A stretch of DNA of 64,000 nt, from contig NZ_JAGGOJ010000032.1 in assembly GCF_018614575.1 (NCBI RefSeq), positions 1-64,000 on the forward strand. The letters are read 5' to 3'. Below the pieces are notes generated by a model. It ran no database searches. It saw nothing but the letters and a program-made list of their open reading frames with translations, and had not been told where the DNA came from. This DNA is from Streptomyces sp. ISL-10. Its GTDB lineage: Bacteria; Actinomycetota; Actinomycetes; Streptomycetales; Streptomycetaceae. Shown one piece after another: positions 61,251 through 64,000 of the stretch (position 1 is its first letter; the number at the start of each line of letters is the position of its first letter). A program made the position numbers and the translations under genes.

Positions 61251-62963
61251 ATGGTGAGCCCGGTGCCTCTCTCACCCCAGTCACGGGCCCGAGCCCTTGC
61301 CGGACTGGGCGGAGGAGAGCTGGACGTCCTCGTCGTCGGTGGCGGGGTCGTGGGCGCCGGGGCGGCCCTGGACGCAGCTACCCGGGGCCTGCGAGTCGGC
61401 CTCGTCGAGGCCCGGGACTGGGCCTCGGGTACGTCCAGCCGCTCCAGCAAACTCATTCACGGCGGTTTGCGTTACCTCGAGATGCTGGACTTCCGGCTGG
61501 TCGCCGAGGCGCTGAAGGAGCGCGGGCTGCTGCTGCAGTTCCTGGCCCCCCATCTGGTGCGGCCGGTGCCGTTCCTCTACCCATTGCGGCACCGGGTTCG
61601 GGAGCGTCCGTACGTCGGAGCCGGCGTTCTGCTCTACGACACGATGGCCGCAGCCTCCGGCAGGGCCCTCGGCCTCCCCCGCCACCGACACCTGCTCAAA
61701 CGCCAGGCGCTGCGCGAGGCACCCGCGCTGCGCTCCGACGCCTTGGTCGGAGCGATCCAGTACTGGGACGCCCAGGTCGACGACGCCCGGCACACGATGT
61801 TCCTCGTCCGCACCGCAGCCGCGTACGGGGCACTGGCCGCCAATCGCGCCCGCGTCAGTCGCTTCCTGCGCCAGGGCGAGCGCGTGGTGGGCGCCGTGGT
61901 GACGGACCTGGAGACCGGAGAACAGACCGAGGTACGGGCCAAGCAGATCATCAACGCGACCGGCGTGTGGACCGACGACACCCAATCCATGGCCGGCACC
62001 CGCGGGCAGTTCCACGTCCGCGCTTCCAAAGGCGTGCATCTGCTGGTCCCGCGTGACCGGATCAACTCCCGCACCGGCCTGATCCTCCGGACAGAGAAGA
62101 GCGTGCTGTTCGTCATCCCCTGGGGACGGCACTGGATCATCGGGACGACCGACACCGACTGGAATCTGGACAAAGCCCATCCCGCACTGAGCGCCAGAGA
62201 CGTCGACTACCTGCTCGAACACGTCAACCGCGTACTGGCCACACCGCTGGTCGCGGAGGATGTCGAGGGCGTCTACGCCGGGTTGCGTCCACTCCTGTCG
62301 GGGGAGGCCGCGGAGACCAGCAAACTGTCCCGGGAGCACCTGGTCGCGCACCCGGTCCCCGGGCTTGTGGTGGTGGCCGGCGGCAAGTACACCACCTATC
62401 GGGTGATGGCCAAGGATGCGGTCGACGAGGCGGCCCGCGGTCTGGACGAGAAGGTGGCCGCCTGCATCACGCAGCGCGTGCCGCTTCTCGGCGCGGATGG
62501 CTATCCGGCCCTATGGAACTCCCGGCACAGCCTCGCCCAGCGCTCCGGGCTGCATGTCGCCCGCATCGAGCATCTGCTGAATCGCTACGGCTCCTTGGTT
62601 CCCGAACTGCTCGACATGGTCGCCGCCGATCCTTCGCTCGGCGAGCCGCTGCCCAGTTCCGACGATTACCTCCGCGTCGAGGCCGTCTATGCGGTGACCC
62701 ACGAGGGAGCCCGCCATCTGGAGGATGTGCTCGCCCGGCGTACCAGGATCTCCATCGAGTCATGGGACCGCGGCGTGGATGCGGCAGGCACCGTGGCCGG
62801 GCTGATGGCGTCCCACCTGAAGTGGGACCGGGCGCACCAGGACCGCGAGGTCGACCACTACCTCAAGCGGGTGGCGGCGGAACGAGAGGCCCAGCAGCAG
62901 CCGGACGATCAGACCGCCGACGCTGTACGGCTCGGTGCCCCCGACATCATCCCGGTGCGTTGA
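61251..62963 (+). CDS. glpD: FAD-dependent glycerol-3-phosphate dehydrogenase
   Basis: A 570-residue flavoprotein that oxidises glycerol 3-phosphate to dihydroxyacetone phosphate at the membrane. The dinucleotide-binding motif is GELDVLVVGGGVVGAGAALD, followed by SSRSSKLIHGGLRYLEMLDF (the conserved flavin loop), TMFLVRTAAAYGALA, IINATGVWTDD, SKGVHLLVPRDR and WIIGTTDTDWN. It ends with the C-terminal DAO domain (ESWDRGVDAAGTVAGLMA). GAGGAGGTGAGAACC precedes ATG 61251; the frame extends upstream to 60933 inside glpK but this is spurious. It completes the glycerol operon. Confidence 0.95.
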   Translation: MVSPVPLSPQSRARALAGLGGGELDVLVVGGGVVGAGAALDAATRGLRVGLVEARDWASGTSSRSSKLIHGGLRYLEMLDFRLVAEALKERGLLLQFLAPHLVRPVPFLYPLRHRVRERPYVGAGVLLYDTMAAASGRALGLPRHRHLLKRQALREAPALRSDALVGAIQYWDAQVDDARHTMFLVRTAAAYGALAANRARVSRFLRQGERVVGAVVTDLETGEQTEVRAKQIINATGVWTDDTQSMAGTRGQFHVRASKGVHLLVPRDRINSRTGLILRTEKSVLFVIPWGRHWIIGTTDTDWNLDKAHPALSARDVDYLLEHVNRVLATPLVAEDVEGVYAGLRPLLSGEAAETSKLSREHLVAHPVPGLVVVAGGKYTTYRVMAKDAVDEAARGLDEKVAACITQRVPLLGADGYPALWNSRHSLAQRSGLHVARIEHLLNRYGSLVPELLDMVAADPSLGEPLPSSDDYLRVEAVYAVTHEGARHLEDVLARRTRISIESWDRGVDAAGTVAGLMASHLKWDRAHQDREVDHYLKRVAAEREAQQQPDDQTADAVRLGAPDIIPVR

Positions 62964-62983
62964 GCTTCTCCGGCCTACGCCTG

Positions 62984-63247
62984 ATGAGGAAGGGACGCCC
63001 CCTAAACGAGCCTTACCGGTCTTCGGTGCCGCCGGAGGCGGCGCGCACGGCAGCGTACCTGGAGGGGACGTCGTTCCCGGACCGGTGGCAACTGCCCTCG
63101 TCCGCGTCGGATGAGGAGCTGCGGGAGCGCCTCGCTCAGTACCACGAGGACCTACAAGCGGCTACCGCAGGTCGGCGGAGCGGGGATGGGCGGTGGCACG
63201 CACTTTGCGTTTCTGACCCGCCCTCGGCCGCTCCCGAAGAGGTCTGA
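62984..63247 (+). CDS. small hypothetical protein, 3' end altered
   Basis: An 87-codon frame starting MRKGRPLNEPYRSSVPPEAA, continuing RTAAYLEGTSFPDRWQLPSS, then ASDEELRERLAQYHEDLQAA. The first 55 residues are convincing. The last 25 overlap the beginning of an IS transposase fragment and are not original. Function unknown; it starts 20 bases after glpD but may be independent. Confidence 0.4.
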   Translation: MRKGRPLNEPYRSSVPPEAARTAAYLEGTSFPDRWQLPSSASDEELRERLAQYHEDLQAATAGRRSGDGRWHALCVSDPPSAAPEEV

Positions 63248-63410
63248 CCACCAAGATCCCCCTCGCCTGCGACGGCCGCGGCAGACCACTGGCCATCCTC
63301 TTCACCCCTGGGCAACGCCACGACGGTCTGCGCCAAGCCGTTGCTCGAACGCATCCGAGTGCCCCGAACCGGCCTTGGCCAGCCCCCGCTGCAGACCGCG
63401 CCACGTCGTC
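63225..63410 (+). pseudogene. IS5-family (IS427-type) transposase, internal fragment
   Basis: The frame LTTKIPLACDGRGRPLAILF then TPGQRHDGLR and, in another frame, LLERIRVPRTGLGQP matches the central region (first catalytic Asp to loop) of IS427-type transposases. No ends are present. It is joined directly to the methyltransferase fragment on the other strand. Confidence 0.6.
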
Positions 63411-64000
63411 GCGGTCCGGAGCGCTTCCTGGCGCACGTCGACGACGTCCAGGCCCGCCGCCTCCGCGGCGGGCCTGGACGCGATCGGGCACGTGCCCGCG
63501 TAGGTGGTGGTCGCCGGCATCGGGCGCGACACTGGCGGCTGAGGCCCCATCATGAACTCTCTCGCACCGAGCCGGAGCCGACATGCTGGGCCAGGTACAC
63601 GCCATCCGGGCGCAGCACCGTCGCACCTCGTCCCAGCAGGTCACCGCGGGGTGGCGGCTGACCACCAGGTCGAACGAATCCTCCGCGACGGCAGGTCGGC
63701 TGCGTCGTCGACCTGGACGACGGTCGCCTCGAACGTCGCCGAAGTGTGGCGGGCGATCGCGACGTTCGGTGGCCAGGACTCGGTTGCCGCCAGCACCGGC
63801 GGGGCGACGGGGATCGAGGCCAGCAGCTCGCCGCCGCCCGTCTGGATGTCGAGGCCGGCTGAAGCCTTCGCCATCCGCTCGGCGAGCAGCCTCGCGTACC
63901 TCCAGGACGGCCTCTGTTCGCTGGCGCGACCGGCTAACCAGGAGAAGTCCCACCCCGCGGTGGGGACGGCCTTGCCTTCCTCCACGAGCTCTTCGAACGT
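63405..64000 (-). pseudogene. SAM-dependent methyltransferase, frameshifted and truncated
   Basis: Reading from the window edge: EEGKAVPTAGWDFSWLAGRA, ERMAKASAGLDIQTGGGELL (SAM-binding motif I), TFEATVVQVDDAADLP, then in a shifted frame SFDLVVSRHPAVTCWDEV and, in a third frame, PAAEAAGLDVVDVRQEALR. The C-terminal third is replaced by the IS fragment. The start lies beyond 64000. Class I methyltransferase of unknown substrate; not functional here. Confidence 0.65.

Overview
The window is GC-rich DNA with GTG/ATG starts, purine-rich ribosome sites and many secreted enzymes. The protein families (trypsin-co-occurring and VMAP conflict proteins, a Tap-like telomere-associated protein relic, a Ku relic, DUF4360, M36 and M6 proteases, SpoIIE-type phosphatases) point to a Streptomyces or close relative. 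Positions 1 to about 48,130 look like an eroded accessory or subtelomeric zone. They hold at least ten transposase relics, split or truncated genes, two CRISPR relics, toxin-immunity leftovers and linear-plasmid-type fragments. Positions 48,134 to 63,000 look much more like stable chromosome.

Layout. 1-8,000: small secreted proteins and a lipoprotein among IS630 and IS5 scars, a broken DUF488-DUF4186 pair and a TetR/DUF1772 double truncation. 7,948-8,932: two type I-E-like CRISPR relics flank a Nudix hydrolase. 9,295-10,881: a toxin tail with its putative immunity gene, next to an IS701 relic. 11,917-15,400: a secreted CAP-domain protein, a DUF2867 protein and remnants. 15,436-22,237: an intact four-gene operon encoding a trypsin-co-occurring protein, a trypsin-VMAP protein, a MoxR AAA+ ATPase and a vWA-TPR protein. 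The last protein carries a complete sulfite-oxidase/MsrP-like molybdopterin domain fused at its C-terminus, and this is the main discovery candidate. 22,330-33,650: a graveyard of IS elements that contains an SMI1/KNR4-Lsr2 fusion behind a truncated toxin-like gene, and a transposon with matched ends that carries a RidA gene. 33,732-46,000: a PAS-GAF-SpoIIE phosphatase, a Ku relic, a Fic protein, a vWA protein, a Tap relic and plasmid-type fragments. 46,110-47,860: a secreted pyroglutamyl-peptidase-like protein whose catalytic Cys is Ser, then two fused gene stubs.

At 48,134-48,175 lies the 3' part of a tRNA-Gly(CCC), starting in the anticodon loop, followed by a strong terminator. This is what an integrative-element attachment-site relic looks like, and it marks the junction with the quieter right side. 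There, a subtilase, an M36 metalloprotease, a LuxR-type regulator and an M6 metalloprotease form an extracellular-proteolysis block. The glpF-glpK-glpD glycerol operon follows without an adjacent regulator, and the window ends in a truncated methyltransferase next to another IS scar.

No annotation search could be run. Family names rest on motifs and remembered family sequences, and relic boundaries are approximate.
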